Below are positions 41,584 through 51,931 of a stretch of DNA of 64,000 nucleotides, piece by piece (position 1 is the first letter of the stretch; every line of letters begins with the position of its first letter). The stretch covers positions 187,617 to 251,616 of the forward strand of contig NZ_CDPK01000005.1 in assembly GCF_900068895.1 (NCBI RefSeq), in the 5' to 3' direction. The notes beneath the pieces were generated by a model, which saw only the letters and a program-made list of their open reading frames with translations, was not told where the DNA came from and did no database searches. Source of the stretch: Erwinia sp. ErVv1. Lineage in GTDB: Bacteria; Pseudomonadota; Gammaproteobacteria; Enterobacterales; Enterobacteriaceae. The position numbers and the translations under genes are program-made.

Positions 41584-41844
41584 GCTTATTATCTCGTTAA
41601 CGTGAGGTGTGTAGTGCCGACAAAACTGCGCTCATCATAACATCGCCTGTGGCAAGAGGAAGTCCTGATAGCGCGTAAATTCATCGTGTTGCAGTTTTAT
41701 CATGCTACCGAACGGTCTCGCTTTTCGGCTTACCGATTATGACCTTTTTAATTGCCCGCGGTTGCAGTCCCCCAGCAGAAAATGCAAAGTAGCCCCGGCA
41801 GGCGCCGTGATAATTTATTTCCCCTTATCGGCAAAGGAAAAAAC
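41584..41844. promoter_or_regulatory. Divergent yajG/bolA promoter region
   Basis: Roughly 260 bases without a reading frame of interest. It must contain the yajG-ampG promoter leftward and upstream control of bolA rightward. No repeat or strong operator was recognised. Confidence 0.4.
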
Positions 41845-41859
41845 CAGCTAATATTTAAA
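41845..41859 (+). promoter_or_regulatory. Gearbox-like -10 element of bolA
   Basis: CAGCTAATATTTAAA lies where the E. coli bolA stationary-phase (gearbox, sigma-S) promoter has CGGCTAGTATTTAAA. The E. coli -35 part (CTGCAAT) is not recognisable here. Confidence 0.45.
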
Positions 41860-41894
41860 CAGATGGGGCGAACAGGCGGTCGAGGAGCGTGGTT

Positions 41895-42209
41895 ATGATC
41901 CGTGAACAGATAGAAGCAAAATTAAGAGCGGCGTTTACACCCGTACATCTGGAAGTTCATGACGAAAGCTATCGTCATAACGTGCCTGCCGGTGCAGAAA
42001 GCCACTTTAAAGTTGTGATCGTCAGCGACAGCTTTGTCAGTCAGCGCTTCCTGGCGCGTCATCGTGCCATCTACAGCGAACTGGCCGATGAGCTGGCGGG
42101 CAGCGTTCATGCCCTGGCGTTACACACCTACACGATTAAAGAGTGGGAAGGGCTACAGGATGCCGTTCCGTCCTCTCCTAACTGTCGGGGGGCGGGTACG
42201 CTGGCCTGA
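41895..42209 (+). CDS. bolA: BolA, morphology and stationary-phase regulator
   Basis: BolA/IbaG-family protein of 104 residues that affects cell shape and binds monothiol glutaredoxins and DNA. The ATG at 41895 behind GAGGAG gives [16 protein letters not shown]. The conserved [21 protein letters not shown] block and the histidine in [14 protein letters not shown] are present. An upstream GTG (41889) would add two residues. It lies in the E. coli order before tig. Confidence 0.96.
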   Translation: MIREQIEAKLRAAFTPVHLEVHDESYRHNVPAGAESHFKVVIVSDSFVSQRFLARHRAIYSELADELAGSVHALALHTYTIKEWEGLQDAVPSSPNCRGAGTLA

Positions 42210-42228
42210 TTGTAACCTGTTTTATTTG

Positions 42229-42254
42229 AGCGGCCTGCGGGCCGCTTTGTTGTT
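42229..42254 (+). terminator. Terminator of bolA
   Basis: Stem AGCGGCC-TGCG-GGCCGCT followed by TTGTTGTTT, 20 bases after the bolA stop. Confidence 0.8.
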
Positions 42255-42342
42255 TATGCCCTAAAAGAGTGAACCTGACGACGCTTTTGGCGAATTACTG
42301 GCAAAAAGGACATAAGTTAAGGGGCGGCAACGCGGTGTAGCC

Positions 42343-42371
42343 TCGACTCGCTTTAATGTTACCGCTATAAT
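42343..42371 (+). promoter_or_regulatory. Sigma-70 promoter of tig
   Basis: A perfect -10 TATAAT (42366-42371) with a -35-like TCGACT 17 bases upstream. It would give a leader of about 150 bases before tig. The rest of the 320-base bolA-tig gap shows nothing else recognisable. Confidence 0.6.
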
Positions 42372-42530
42372 GCTGCGTCTATTTTTCCTGAATGTCTTCG
42401 GGACGCTTCTGGCGAAAGGGAATGCGGTTCTGCCATCAGAGGCCGTCCCGGTTCTTAGAGCTCTCCTCGTTTCTTGCGGAGCGGGGTAGGTCTGAAGTTG
42501 ACCGAGCACGTGATTTTTTGAGGTAACAAG

Positions 42531-43835
42531 ATGCAAGTTTCAGTAGAAACAACTCAGGGCCTGGGCCGTCGCGTAACGATTACCGTAGATAAAGATGTGA
42601 TCGAGAATGCGGTAAAAAGCGAACTGCTGAGCGTAGCGAAAAAAGTGCGCATTGACGGTTTCCGCAAAGGGAAAGTGCCAATGACGGTGGTTGCACAGCG
42701 TTACGGTGCTTCCGTTCGCCAGGACGTTCTGGGCGATCTGATGCAGCGCAACTTTGTTGACGCCATCATTAAAGAGAAGATCAATCCGGCTGGCGCACCT
42801 AACTACGTGCCGGGCGAGTACAAAATGGGCGAAGACTTCACGTTTACCGTAGAGTTTGAAGTCTATCCGGAAGTTGAGCTGAAAGGGCTGGACGCAATCG
42901 AAGTTGAAAAACCGGTTGTCGAAGTCACTGACGCAGACGTTGATACCATGCTGGATACCCTGCGCAAGCAGCAGGCAACATGGAAAGAGACCGATCGTGC
43001 TGCTGAAGCTAACGACCGCGCCACTATCGACTTTAGCGGCTCCGTTGACGGTGAAGAGTTTGAAGGCGGTAAAGCCTCTGACTTCGTTCTGGCGATGGGC
43101 CAGGGCCGTATGATCCCAGGCTTTGAAGAGGGCGTTGTAGGCCACAAAGCGGGTGAAACCTTCACTATCGACGTAAACTTCCCGGAAGATTACCATGCTG
43201 AAAACCTGAAAGGGAAAGCAGCGAAGTTTGAAATCGTGTTGAAGAAAGTGGAAGAGAGCGAACTGCCAGAATTCACCGAAGAATTCATCAAGCGCTTTGG
43301 CGTGGAAGATGGCAGCGTAGATGGCCTGCGTGCTGAAGTGCGTAAAAACATGGAGCGTGAGCTGAAAGGCGCCGTGCGTAACCGTGTTAAAACTCAGGCT
43401 ATCGACGGTCTGGTGAGCGCGAACGACATCGACGTGCCGGCTGCACTGATCGACGGTGAAATCGATGTGCTTAAGCGTCAGGCTGCACAGCGTTTTGGCG
43501 GTGATGAGAAGCAAGCGCTTGAACTGCCTCGCGAACTGTTTGAAGAGCAGGCAAAACGTCGCGTTGTCGTCGGACTGCTGCTGGGTGAAGTCATTCGCAC
43601 TCACGAGCTGAAAGCAGACGAAGACCGCGTTAAGGCGCTGATCGAAGAGATGGCTTCTGCCTACGAAGATCCGTCTGAAGTTGTTGAGTTCTACAGCAAA
43701 AACAATGAGCTGATGAACAACATGCGCAACGTTGCACTGGAAGAGCAGGCGGTGGAAGCCGTGCTGGAAAAAGCCAAAGTGACCGAGAAAGCCACTAACT
43801 TCCAGGAACTGATGAACCAGACCCAACCGGCCTGA
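42531..43835 (+). CDS. tig: Trigger factor
   Basis: Ribosome-associated chaperone with prolyl isomerase activity, 434 residues. The ribosome-binding loop GFRKGKVP is near residue 44-51, an FKBP-type domain covers about 150-245 ([19 protein letters not shown]), and the C-terminal chaperone arms follow. It starts [19 protein letters not shown]. Its own promoter lies upstream and a strong terminator follows. Confidence 0.97.
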   Translation: MQVSVETTQGLGRRVTITVDKDVIENAVKSELLSVAKKVRIDGFRKGKVPMTVVAQRYGASVRQDVLGDLMQRNFVDAIIKEKINPAGAPNYVPGEYKMGEDFTFTVEFEVYPEVELKGLDAIEVEKPVVEVTDADVDTMLDTLRKQQATWKETDRAAEANDRATIDFSGSVDGEEFEGGKASDFVLAMGQGRMIPGFEEGVVGHKAGETFTIDVNFPEDYHAENLKGKAAKFEIVLKKVEESELPEFTEEFIKRFGVEDGSVDGLRAEVRKNMERELKGAVRNRVKTQAIDGLVSANDIDVPAALIDGEIDVLKRQAAQRFGGDEKQALELPRELFEEQAKRRVVVGLLLGEVIRTHELKADEDRVKALIEEMASAYEDPSEVVEFYSKNNELMNNMRNVALEEQAVEAVLEKAKVTEKATNFQELMNQTQPA

Positions 43836-43861
43836 TTGATCTGATTCTGACGAGTTAATCA

Positions 43862-43893
43862 AAGCCCGCGGTCACTGTGACCGCGGGCTTTTT
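43862..43893 (+). terminator. Terminator of tig
   Basis: A long GC-rich perfect stem AAGCCCGCGGTCAC / GTGACCGCGGGCTT followed by TTT and further T residues. Confidence 0.9.
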
Positions 43894-44005
43894 GCTTTTT
43901 ATCCCTCGGGCCGATGTGCCTTAATGTGTTTATTCGCCCATTGAAGCGGTAAATTTTCGACTAAGCTACTTTTCCAGGTTAGCAGTTGAAAAAAACGTTG
44001 TTATG

Positions 44006-44034
44006 CTTGAATCAGCGGGGCACGATCCCCAAAT
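44006..44034 (+). promoter_or_regulatory. Sigma-32 (heat-shock) promoter of clpP
   Basis: CTTGAAT (44006-44012), a 14-base spacer, then CCCCAAAT (44027-44034), close to the sigma-32 consensus CTTGAAA-N13-15-CCCCATNT. It is about 140 bases before clpP. The rest of the 43894-44175 gap is non-coding leader. Confidence 0.75.
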
Positions 44035-44175
44035 AGAAAGCTGTAGCAATATTTGCGCGTGGCAGGGTGAGTCCCGAAGGACATCGGGAGAGGGGTGGGA
44101 AACGTAGTGTTCCGAACCACTCTCAAGTAGAATTGGTACAAAGTATTGCCAAACGAAATTTATCAGGAGACGGTA

Positions 44176-44799
44176 ATGTCCTACAGTGGCGAACGTGAAC
44201 AAACGGCACCTCATATGGCTCTGGTGCCGATGGTGGTCGAACAAACCTCTCGCGGAGAGCGTTCTTACGACATTTTTTCTCGTCTGCTCAAGGAACGTAT
44301 TATCTTCCTGACGGGGCAGGTTGAGGACCATATGGCGAACCTGATCGTCGCACAGATGCTTTTTCTGGAAGCTGAAAACCCGGAAAAAGACATCCACCTT
44401 TATATCAACTCTCCTGGTGGCGTGATTACTGCAGGGATGTCTATCTACGACACGATGAAATTCATCAAGCCTGACGTCAGCACCATCTGTATGGGGCAGG
44501 CGTGTTCGATGGGGGCTTTCCTGCTTACCGCCGGTGCGAAGGGCAAACGTTACTGTCTGCCTAATTCACGGGTAATGATCCACCAGCCTCTGGGCGGTTA
44601 CCAGGGACAGGCGTCGGACATTGAGATCCACGCGCGTGAAATTCTTAAGGTGAAGCAGCGTATGAATGAGCTGATGGCCGAGCATACGGGCAAAACTCTT
44701 GAAGAAATAGAGAGAGACACCGAGCGCGACCGTTTCCTCTCCGCGAGCGAAGCTGTAGAGTATGGTCTGGTTGATTCCATCCTGACGCATCGTACTTAA
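44176..44799 (+). CDS. clpP: ClpP, ATP-dependent protease proteolytic subunit
   Basis: Serine protease that forms the tetradecameric chamber fed by ClpX or ClpA, 207 residues including a short propeptide. The ATG at 44176 behind AGGAGA gives MSYSGERE; the open frame from 44146 is not conserved. The catalytic serine is in [11 protein letters not shown], the histidine in MIHQPLGG and the aspartate in ERDTERDRF. The residue before the serine is cysteine rather than the alanine of E. coli. clpX follows after 115 bases. Confidence 0.97.
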   Translation: MSYSGEREQTAPHMALVPMVVEQTSRGERSYDIFSRLLKERIIFLTGQVEDHMANLIVAQMLFLEAENPEKDIHLYINSPGGVITAGMSIYDTMKFIKPDVSTICMGQACSMGAFLLTAGAKGKRYCLPNSRVMIHQPLGGYQGQASDIEIHAREILKVKQRMNELMAEHTGKTLEEIERDTERDRFLSASEAVEYGLVDSILTHRT

Positions 44800-44914
44800 G
44801 CTCAGCGCCCGCGTCGTCTATAGTTAGTAAGGGTATGAGTGATATATCAGGGTGCCGCCGGGCGGCGCCTTTACCGCAACCGAGTGCGGGCGAAGATAAT
44901 AGAAGAGGTAACTG

Positions 44915-46189
44915 ATGACAGATAAGCGCAAAGACGGTTCAGGAAAGCTGCTGTACTGCTCTTTCTGTGGCAAAAGCCAGCATGAAGTGCGCAAGCTGAT
45001 TGCCGGCCCGTCAGTGTATGTCTGCGATGAGTGTGTCGATTTGTGTAACGACATCATCCGCGAAGAGATTAAAGAAGTATCACCGCATCGCGAGCGCAGT
45101 GCGCTCCCCACGCCGCATGAAATTCGCCATCACCTTGATGACTATGTTATCGGTCAGGAACGGGCGAAGAAAGTGTTGGCCGTAGCGGTCTACAACCACT
45201 ATAAGCGTCTGCGAAATGGCGACACCAGCAACGGTATTGAGCTGGGTAAAAGTAACATTCTGCTGATTGGCCCAACCGGTAGCGGCAAAACGCTGCTGGC
45301 AGAAACCCTGGCTCGTCTGCTGGATGTTCCCTTCACCATGGCGGATGCCACCACGCTAACCGAAGCGGGTTACGTAGGTGAAGACGTTGAGAACATCATC
45401 CAGAAGCTGCTGCAAAAATGTGACTACGACGTGCAGAAGGCGCAGCGCGGGATCGTTTACATCGATGAAATTGATAAAATTTCCCGCAAATCGGATAACC
45501 CTTCTATCACCCGTGACGTGTCGGGTGAAGGTGTACAGCAGGCGCTGCTCAAGCTGATTGAGGGCACCGTTGCGGCCGTGCCACCTCAGGGTGGGCGTAA
45601 GCATCCTCAGCAGGAATTCTTGCAGGTTGATACCTCTAAAATCCTGTTTATCTGCGGCGGCGCGTTTGCCGGCCTTGATAAGGTCATTTCCCAGCGTGTT
45701 GAAACCGGGTCAGGTATTGGTTTTGGCGCCACGGTGAAAGGCAAGGCGCAGAAAGCGACCGAAGGGGAACTGCTGGCGCAGGTTGAACCGGAAGATTTGA
45801 TCAAGTTTGGTCTGATCCCGGAGTTCATCGGTCGTCTGCCCGTGGTGGCAACGCTGAATGAGCTGAGTGAAGAGGCGCTGATTCAGATCCTGCGTGAGCC
45901 GAAAAATGCGCTGACTAAACAGTATCAGGCATTGTTCAACCTTGAAGGCGTTGAGCTGGAATTCCGGGATGAAGCGTTAACCGCAATCGCTAAAAAAGCG
46001 ATGTCGCGCAAAACCGGCGCGCGTGGTCTGCGTTCCATTGTTGAGGGCGCGTTACTTAATACCATGTACGACCTGCCTTCACTGGATGATGTGGAAAAAG
46101 TCGTGGTGGATGATTCGGTGATTGAAAATCAAACTGACCCGATGCTCATCTATGTTAAACCTGAAGCTCAGCAGGCTTCCGGTGAATAA
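44915..46189 (+). CDS. clpX: ClpX, AAA+ unfoldase of the ClpXP protease
   Basis: Recognises, unfolds and threads substrates into ClpP, 424 residues. The N-terminal zinc domain uses C15, C18, C37 and C40. The AAA+ module has Walker A GPTGSGKT, the pore loop GYVGEDVEN, Walker [11 protein letters not shown] and sensor 2 near [10 protein letters not shown]. The ClpP-contacting IGFGA loop is present (SGIGFGATV). Confidence 0.98.
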   Translation: MTDKRKDGSGKLLYCSFCGKSQHEVRKLIAGPSVYVCDECVDLCNDIIREEIKEVSPHRERSALPTPHEIRHHLDDYVIGQERAKKVLAVAVYNHYKRLRNGDTSNGIELGKSNILLIGPTGSGKTLLAETLARLLDVPFTMADATTLTEAGYVGEDVENIIQKLLQKCDYDVQKAQRGIVYIDEIDKISRKSDNPSITRDVSGEGVQQALLKLIEGTVAAVPPQGGRKHPQQEFLQVDTSKILFICGGAFAGLDKVISQRVETGSGIGFGATVKGKAQKATEGELLAQVEPEDLIKFGLIPEFIGRLPVVATLNELSEEALIQILREPKNALTKQYQALFNLEGVELEFRDEALTAIAKKAMSRKTGARGLRSIVEGALLNTMYDLPSLDDVEKVVVDDSVIENQTDPMLIYVKPEAQQASGE

Positions 46190-46220
46190 ATAACCGCATC
46201 TTTCCAGCGAGTTACCTTAA

Positions 46221-46246
46221 AAAAGGGGGAATTATTCCCCCTTTTG
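46221..46246 (+). terminator. Terminator of clpX
   Basis: Stem AAAAGGGGGAAT / ATTCCCCCTTTT, 31 bases after the clpX stop, with T-rich sequence following. Confidence 0.85.
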
Positions 46247-46265
46247 CTTTTCTCTTGCACATATC

Positions 46266-46293
46266 ATTGAATGTCCCGTATTCATCCCCATAT
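46266..46293 (+). promoter_or_regulatory. Sigma-32 (heat-shock) promoter of lon
   Basis: ATTGAAT (46266-46272), a 13-base spacer, then CCCCATAT (46286-46293). The -10 part and spacing match the sigma-32 consensus and resemble the E. coli lon heat-shock promoter (TTGAATGT... CATCCCCATATACT). Confidence 0.82.
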
Positions 46294-46380
46294 ACTCAAC
46301 TACCTGTGGGTAAAACTGCACTTTAATGGTCTGTTGCGGTTCCCATCACCCTGGCGGAAATTAAACTAAGAGAGAGCTCT

Positions 46381-48735
46381 ATGAATCCTGAGCGTTCTGA
46401 ACGCATTGAAATCCCTGTGTTGCCGTTGCGTGACGTAGTGGTTTATCCGCACATGGTAATTCCGTTGTTTGTCGGTCGTGAGAAATCGATTCGCTGCCTT
46501 GAAGCCGCTATGGATCATGATAAAAAAATCATGCTGGTCGCTCAGAAAGAAGCTTCAACGGATGAACCTGACATTAACGATCTCTTCTCAGTAGGGACCG
46601 TCGCCTCCATTCTGCAAATGCTGAAGCTGCCTGACGGCACCGTTAAAGTGCTGGTTGAAGGCTTACAGCGTGCGCACATTACGACGCTTGGCGATAATGG
46701 CGATCATTTTACGGCCCAGGCTGAATATCTTGCTTCGCCTGAGATTGATGAGCGTGAGCAGGAAGTGCTGGTGCGTACCGCTATCAGCCAGTTTGAAGGC
46801 TATATCAAGCTGAATAAGAAAATCCCACCGGAAGTTCTGACCTCGTTAAACAGCATTGAAGATGCTGCGCGCCTGGCAGATACGGTGGCAGCGCATATGC
46901 CGCTTAAGCTTGCGGATAAGCAGTCCGTGTTGGAAATGTCCGACGTGAATGAACGTCTGGAATATCTGATGGCGATGATGGAGTCGGAAATCGACCTGTT
47001 ACAGGTTGAAAAGCGCATTCGTAATCGTGTCAAAAAACAGATGGAAAAAAGCCAGCGCGAGTACTATCTGAATGAGCAGATGAAGGCTATTCAGAAAGAA
47101 CTGGGCGAAATGGATGATGCGCCGGATGAAAATGAGGCGCTGAAGCGTAAAATCGACGCGGCTAAAATGCCGAAAGAAGCGCGCGAAAAAACCGAAGCCG
47201 AGTTGCAAAAGCTGAAAATGATGTCACCGATGTCGGCTGAAGCGACCGTGGTTCGCGGCTATATCGACTGGATGGTCCAGGTTCCGTGGAACGCTCGTAG
47301 CAAGGTGAAAAAAGACCTGCTGAAAGCCCAGGAAACCCTGGATACCGATCACTTCGGACTGGAGCGGGTCAAGGATCGTATTCTTGAGTATTTAGCGGTA
47401 CAGAGTCGCGTCAGCAAAATCAAAGGCCCGATTTTGTGCCTGGTTGGACCTCCGGGCGTGGGTAAAACCTCGCTGGGACAGTCTATTGCTAAAGCCACCG
47501 GACGCAAATATGTCCGTATGGCGCTGGGCGGCGTGCGTGACGAGGCGGAAATTCGCGGTCATCGCCGAACCTATATTGGCTCTATGCCCGGCAAACTGAT
47601 TCAAAAAATGGCCAAGGTTGGGGTGAAGAACCCGCTGTTCCTGCTGGATGAGATCGACAAAATGTCTTCGGACATGCGCGGCGATCCTGCATCAGCGCTG
47701 CTGGAAGTGCTCGATCCGGAACAGAACATTGCCTTCAACGATCACTATCTGGAAGTGGATTACGATCTGTCAGATGTGATGTTCGTGGCAACGTCCAACT
47801 CGATGAATATCCCGGCACCGCTGCTGGATCGAATGGAAGTGATTCGTCTGTCCGGCTATACCGAAGATGAAAAGCTCAATATCGCTAAACAGCATTTGCT
47901 GTCGAAGCAGATTGAACGTAACGCGCTGAAAAGCAGCGAAATCACCGTCGATGATAGCGCGATTGTGGGCATTATCCGTTATTACACCCGCGAAGCCGGC
48001 GTGCGTAGCCTTGAGCGTGAGCTGTCTAAACTGTGCCGTAAGGCGGTGAAGACGCTGCTGATGGACAAAACCGTCAAGCATATCGAAATTAACGCTGATA
48101 ACCTGAAGGATTTCCTTGGGGTGCAGCGCTTCGATTACGGTCGCGCCGACAGTGAAAATCGCGTAGGTCAGGTGACCGGTCTGGCATGGACGGAAGTGGG
48201 TGGCGATCTGCTGACCATCGAAACGGCCTGCGTACCGGGGAAAGGTAAGCTGAGCTATACCGGTTCGCTGGGCGAGGTGATGCAGGAGTCGATTCAGGCT
48301 GCACTGACCGTAGTCCGTGCGCGTGCCGAAAAGCTGGGGATCAACGGGGACTTCTACGAAAAACGTGATATTCACGTTCACGTACCCGAAGGTGCCACGC
48401 CGAAGGATGGCCCGAGTGCGGGTATAGCGATGTGTACCGCGCTGGTCTCCTGCCTGACGGGTAATCCGGTTCGTGCGGACGTTGCGATGACAGGAGAAAT
48501 TACCCTGCGTGGCCAGGTTCTGCCAATAGGCGGTCTGAAGGAAAAACTGCTGGCTGCCCATCGCGGTGGTATTAAAACGGTCCTGATCCCTGACGAAAAT
48601 AAGCGTGATTTGGAAGAGATCCCTGATAACGTCATCGCCGATCTCGACATTCATCCGGTTAAGCGTATTGAAGAAGTCTTAACGCTGGCCCTTGTCAATG
48701 CGCCTTACGGCATGCAGGTAGCCACGGCTAAATGA
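46381..48735 (+). CDS. lon: Lon, ATP-dependent protease
   Basis: AAA+ serine-lysine protease degrading damaged and regulatory proteins, 784 residues, exactly the E. coli length. It has the N-terminal substrate-binding domain (about 1-300), Walker A GPPGVGKT, Walker B FLLDEIDK, and the protease domain with the catalytic serine in DGPSAGIAM and lysine in [14 protein letters not shown]. Its own heat-shock promoter lies upstream and hupB follows. Confidence 0.98.
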   Translation: MNPERSERIEIPVLPLRDVVVYPHMVIPLFVGREKSIRCLEAAMDHDKKIMLVAQKEASTDEPDINDLFSVGTVASILQMLKLPDGTVKVLVEGLQRAHITTLGDNGDHFTAQAEYLASPEIDEREQEVLVRTAISQFEGYIKLNKKIPPEVLTSLNSIEDAARLADTVAAHMPLKLADKQSVLEMSDVNERLEYLMAMMESEIDLLQVEKRIRNRVKKQMEKSQREYYLNEQMKAIQKELGEMDDAPDENEALKRKIDAAKMPKEAREKTEAELQKLKMMSPMSAEATVVRGYIDWMVQVPWNARSKVKKDLLKAQETLDTDHFGLERVKDRILEYLAVQSRVSKIKGPILCLVGPPGVGKTSLGQSIAKATGRKYVRMALGGVRDEAEIRGHRRTYIGSMPGKLIQKMAKVGVKNPLFLLDEIDKMSSDMRGDPASALLEVLDPEQNIAFNDHYLEVDYDLSDVMFVATSNSMNIPAPLLDRMEVIRLSGYTEDEKLNIAKQHLLSKQIERNALKSSEITVDDSAIVGIIRYYTREAGVRSLERELSKLCRKAVKTLLMDKTVKHIEINADNLKDFLGVQRFDYGRADSENRVGQVTGLAWTEVGGDLLTIETACVPGKGKLSYTGSLGEVMQESIQAALTVVRARAEKLGINGDFYEKRDIHVHVPEGATPKDGPSAGIAMCTALVSCLTGNPVRADVAMTGEITLRGQVLPIGGLKEKLLAAHRGGIKTVLIPDENKRDLEEIPDNVIADLDIHPVKRIEEVLTLALVNAPYGMQVATAK

Positions 48736-48766
48736 TGATTTAAGACAAAAACAGGACGAAACAAGG

Positions 48767-48802
48767 GCTGGCAGGCAAATTGGGGCTTGCCAGCTTTTTT
48801 TT
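48767..48802 (+). terminator. Terminator of lon
   Basis: Stem GCTGGCA / TGCCAGC with an inner partial pairing, followed by eight T residues, 31 bases after the stop. Confidence 0.8.
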
Positions 48803-48957
48803 GTGCCGTTAATTTAGATAGCTGTCTGACTCGGGCTGGCAAAATCCACTGGATGACCGTGCCCGAGACAGGTTAACGCTATCTTGATAACTAACGCGCG
48901 TTTGTTGTCGGCGGGAAGCCCGAACGCGATGTAAATAATAATAGAGGGGATGATAGA

Positions 48958-49230
48958 GTGAATAAGTCACAGTTGATCGACAAAATCGCTGCAGGTGCTG
49001 ACATTTCTAAAGCCGCAGCAGGACGTGTATTAGATGCATTTATGGAATCTGTATCAGAATCTCTGAAGTCTGGCGATGAAGTGGCGCTGGTTGGTTTTGG
49101 TACCTTCTCCGTGCGCGATCGCGCAGAGCGCACCGGCCGCAATCCGCAGACGGGTAAAGAGATTACTATCCCAGCGGGTAAAGTACCTGGCTTCCGTGCC
49201 GGTAAAGCGCTGAAAGACGCGGTTAACTAA
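48958..49230 (+). CDS. hupB: HupB, HU-beta DNA-binding protein
   Basis: Nucleoid-associated HU subunit, 90 residues. It starts with GTG at 48958 behind GAGGGG. The family start [21 protein letters not shown] and the DNA-binding arm [17 protein letters not shown] are clear. It bends DNA as a heterodimer with HU-alpha (encoded elsewhere). Confidence 0.97.
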   Translation: MNKSQLIDKIAAGADISKAAAGRVLDAFMESVSESLKSGDEVALVGFGTFSVRDRAERTGRNPQTGKEITIPAGKVPGFRAGKALKDAVN

Positions 49231-49303
49231 CTGCGGTATGCACCACCAGAGCATTTTCTTTGGTGGAGTGAGGATTGTCATCGCGTTCTCATGTACCATA
49301 CTG

Positions 49304-49334
49304 GGCACATCACAATTCTGATGTGCCTTTTTTT
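49304..49334 (+). terminator. Terminator of hupB
   Basis: Stem GGCACATCA / TGATGTGCC with a 6-base loop followed by seven T residues. Confidence 0.9.
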
Positions 49335-49480
49335 ATCTATCAATGACAAACGCGTAGCGCGTTGGTCAACATGGCGTGAAGGAGCAGGGCTTAATCACGC
49401 AGTGGCGCGAAACGTCCCCGGGAATGTGGGTCGTAGCGCTAACGGTTTATATTCACACTACAGCGGAGTGTTGTCACACC

Positions 49481-51352
49481 ATGATGGACAATTTACGTGC
49501 GGCATCGAACCATGTCGTGCTCAAAATTATACTGGGTTTGATCATCCTTTCTTTCGTCCTGACCGGGGTGGGCAACTACCTGATCGGCGGTAACGGTGAT
49601 TTTGCTGCAAAGGTTAACGGTGACGAAATCAGCCGGGCACAGCTTGAAAGGGCTTTTTCCAGCGAGCGTTCACGTCAGCAGCAAATGCTGGGCGAACAGT
49701 TCTCAACCCTGGCCAGCAATCCAGGCTATATGCAGCAGATTCGTCAGCAGGCGCTTTCCCAGCTGATTGATGAAAAGCTGCTGGATCAGTACGCGAAAAC
49801 GTTGAAGCTGGCTATCAGCGACGATCAGATTAAGCAGGCTATCTTTTCTCAGCCCGCTTTCCAGACTGACGGTAAATTCGATAACGCCAAATATCTCGGC
49901 CTTATCAATAATATGGGCTTCTCTGCCGATCAGTATGCAGAAGCACTGCGCAAACAGCTGACTACACAGCAGCTGATCACCTCCGTTACCGGCACTGACT
50001 TTATGCTGAATGGCGAAACGGATGCGCTCGCGGCGCTGGTGGCTCAACAGCGCCAGGTTCGCGAGGCGACAATTAACGTGGGTGCGCTTGTAGCGAAGCA
50101 GGCCGTCACTGACGAAGACGTTAAAAACTATTACGAGCAAAACAAAAACAGCTTTATGTCTCCTGAGCAGTATCGGGTGAGTTACATCAAGCTGGATGCG
50201 GCCTCGCTGCACGAAAACGTCAGCGAGAGCGAAATCAGAAGCTGGTACGATCAACATCAGTCTGACTACACCCAGCCTGAGCGCACCCGCTACAGCATTA
50301 TCCAGACCAAAACCGATGCTGAAGCACAGGCACTGCTGGCCGAGCTTAAAAAGGGCGGTGATTTTGCCGCGCTGGCGAAAGCGAAATCCAGCGATCCTAT
50401 CTCGGCTCGTCACGGCGGGGATATGGGTTGGCTTGAGCCGGACACCACGCCAGATGAGCTGAAAAGCGCCGGTCTGAAAGAGAAAGGCCAGCTTTCTGGC
50501 GTCATTAAATCGTCCGTCGGTTTCATTATTGCCCGCCTGGATGATATCCAGCCGCAGCAAATTAAGCCGTACTCTGCCGTTCACGAAGATATCGCGGCGA
50601 AGGTGAAGCAGGAAAAAGCCATTGATGCTTACTACAAGTTACAGCAGAAAGTAAGCGAGGCGGCCAGCAACGACAACGAATCCCTGGCGGGTGCTGAAGA
50701 GGTTGCGGGCGTTAAGGCTGTTGAAACCGGCTGGTTCAGCCATGACAACGTGCCTGCTGAACTTAACTTCAAACCCGTTCAGCAGGCCATCTTCAATGGC
50801 GGCCTGGTAGGGGATAACGGTGCACCGGGAAGCAATTCTGACATCATCACCGTTGATGGCGATCGTGCTTTTGTCCTGCGCGTGAGCGAGCATAAAGCTG
50901 AAGCAGTGAAACCGCTGAGTGAAGTGACCGCACAGATTACTGATACGCTGAAAACTGAGAAGGCTCAGCAGGAAGCGAAGGCGCTGGCTGACAAACTCCT
51001 GGCCGCGCTTAAAGCTGGCAAAGGCGAGCAGGCAATGAAAGCGGCTAACCTGAGCTTCGGTCAGCAGCAAACGCTTAGCCGTAACGGCCAGGATGCCATC
51101 ACTCAGGCGGTCTTTGCTATGACGCCTCCTGCGAAGGATCAACCGTCATGGGGCGTAAGCGAAGATGGTCAGGGCAATGTCGTCCTTATCGCGCTCGACA
51201 ACGTGAAAACGGGCACCATGCCGGACGCGCAGAAGCAGGCCATGGTTCAGGGCGTCACGCAGAATAATGCGCAAATCGCGTTTGAAGCATTGCTGAGTAA
51301 CCTGCGCAAAGAAGGTAAAATTAAGTACGGTGCAGCGGCACAGGCTCAGTAA
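49481..51352 (+). CDS. ppiD: PpiD, periplasmic folding chaperone
   Basis: Inner-membrane-anchored chaperone associated with the SecYEG exit, 623 residues, as in E. coli. The ATG at 49481 gives MMDNLRAASNHVVLKIILG with one membrane helix (about 14-34); the open frame from 49376 is spurious. A SurA-like N-terminal region and a parvulin domain (about 265-355, TRYSIIQTKTDAEAQALL ... HGGDMGWL) follow, with a C-terminal SurA-like part. Confidence 0.96.
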   Translation: MMDNLRAASNHVVLKIILGLIILSFVLTGVGNYLIGGNGDFAAKVNGDEISRAQLERAFSSERSRQQQMLGEQFSTLASNPGYMQQIRQQALSQLIDEKLLDQYAKTLKLAISDDQIKQAIFSQPAFQTDGKFDNAKYLGLINNMGFSADQYAEALRKQLTTQQLITSVTGTDFMLNGETDALAALVAQQRQVREATINVGALVAKQAVTDEDVKNYYEQNKNSFMSPEQYRVSYIKLDAASLHENVSESEIRSWYDQHQSDYTQPERTRYSIIQTKTDAEAQALLAELKKGGDFAALAKAKSSDPISARHGGDMGWLEPDTTPDELKSAGLKEKGQLSGVIKSSVGFIIARLDDIQPQQIKPYSAVHEDIAAKVKQEKAIDAYYKLQQKVSEAASNDNESLAGAEEVAGVKAVETGWFSHDNVPAELNFKPVQQAIFNGGLVGDNGAPGSNSDIITVDGDRAFVLRVSEHKAEAVKPLSEVTAQITDTLKTEKAQQEAKALADKLLAALKAGKGEQAMKAANLSFGQQQTLSRNGQDAITQAVFAMTPPAKDQPSWGVSEDGQGNVVLIALDNVKTGTMPDAQKQAMVQGVTQNNAQIAFEALLSNLRKEGKIKYGAAAQAQ

Positions 51353-51386
51353 GCCCCGCAGTTTTTTTGCAACGTACTGAAAAAGA

Positions 51387-51412
51387 AAAGGCCGCATTCG
51401 CGGCCTTTTCCA
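51387..51412 (+). terminator. Terminator of ppiD
   Basis: Stem AAAAGGCCGC-ATTC-GCGGCCTTTT, 34 bases after the ppiD stop. Confidence 0.88.
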
Positions 51413-51491
51413 TTTCTGTTATCCGCCGTTTGTATCCGCACTGCCTCTGACCTAGTTTGGACGTGCTGTCAAATACACGGAGGAAAACAGC

Positions 51492-51827
51492 ATGAAACAC
51501 CTTTCACTGTCTGCACTATTTTTTGCTTTAGCCCTTAGCCCTCTGGCTCTCTCAGTGGCACAGGCAGAAACCGCGACCAGCCGGGGCGCTGAGCCGGGCC
51601 TACAGATGGAATCAGGCCGAACGACCACGGACGGGCAAATCAGTATTAATCACGCCACTGCGGAAGAGTTTGCCGCGGCGCTTAACGGGGTAGGCCTGAA
51701 AAAGGCAGAAGCCATTGTCAGCTACCGCGATCGCTACGGAGCCTTCACGCAAATCGAACAGTTAAAAGAGGTTCCCGGTATGGGTAACGCCCTGGTGGAG
51801 CGAAATCTGTCGCGGCTTAAATTGTGA
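51492..51827 (+). CDS. ybaV: YbaV-like helix-hairpin-helix protein (ComEA family)
   Basis: Secreted small protein of 111 residues: a signal peptide ending near AQA (about residue 25), a short linker, and a ComEA-type double helix-hairpin-helix domain (about 50-111, ISINHATAEEFAAALNGVGLKKAEAIVSYRD ... VPGMGNALVERNL). ComEA proteins bind DNA in the periplasm during uptake; for the short YbaV group this is not shown. It is 12 residues shorter than E. coli YbaV, the difference lying in the linker. GGAGG lies upstream of the ATG. Confidence 0.92.
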   Translation: MKHLSLSALFFALALSPLALSVAQAETATSRGAEPGLQMESGRTTTDGQISINHATAEEFAAALNGVGLKKAEAIVSYRDRYGAFTQIEQLKEVPGMGNALVERNLSRLKL

Positions 51828-51887
51828 TCTGCTTCGCGGGATCCACCGCTTTCCCGTCAGATGTTCTGACTGCCTGCTAATCTTGAG

Positions 51888-51900
51888 GAGGTCATACCAG
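51888..51900. promoter_or_regulatory. Possible FadR operator before fadM
   Basis: The segment from 51888, GAGGTCATACCAG, fits the FadR core TGGTCNNACCA at all but one core position. E. coli fadM is controlled by FadR. The site also forms part of a partial palindrome CATACC-AGTG-GGTATG (51893-51908). It lies about 30 bases before the gene. Confidence 0.42.
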
Positions 51901-51931
51901 TGGGTATGGCCCTCTTAATGGCTGAGTGATT

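Noticed and set aside
42540-43862. 440-codon minus-strand frame opposite tig
   Set aside because: Its length comes from the codon bias of tig on the other strand; the product has no family features.
49376-49480. N-terminal extension of PpiD
   Set aside because: The family starts at MMDNLR with the membrane anchor directly after; the extension is unsupported.
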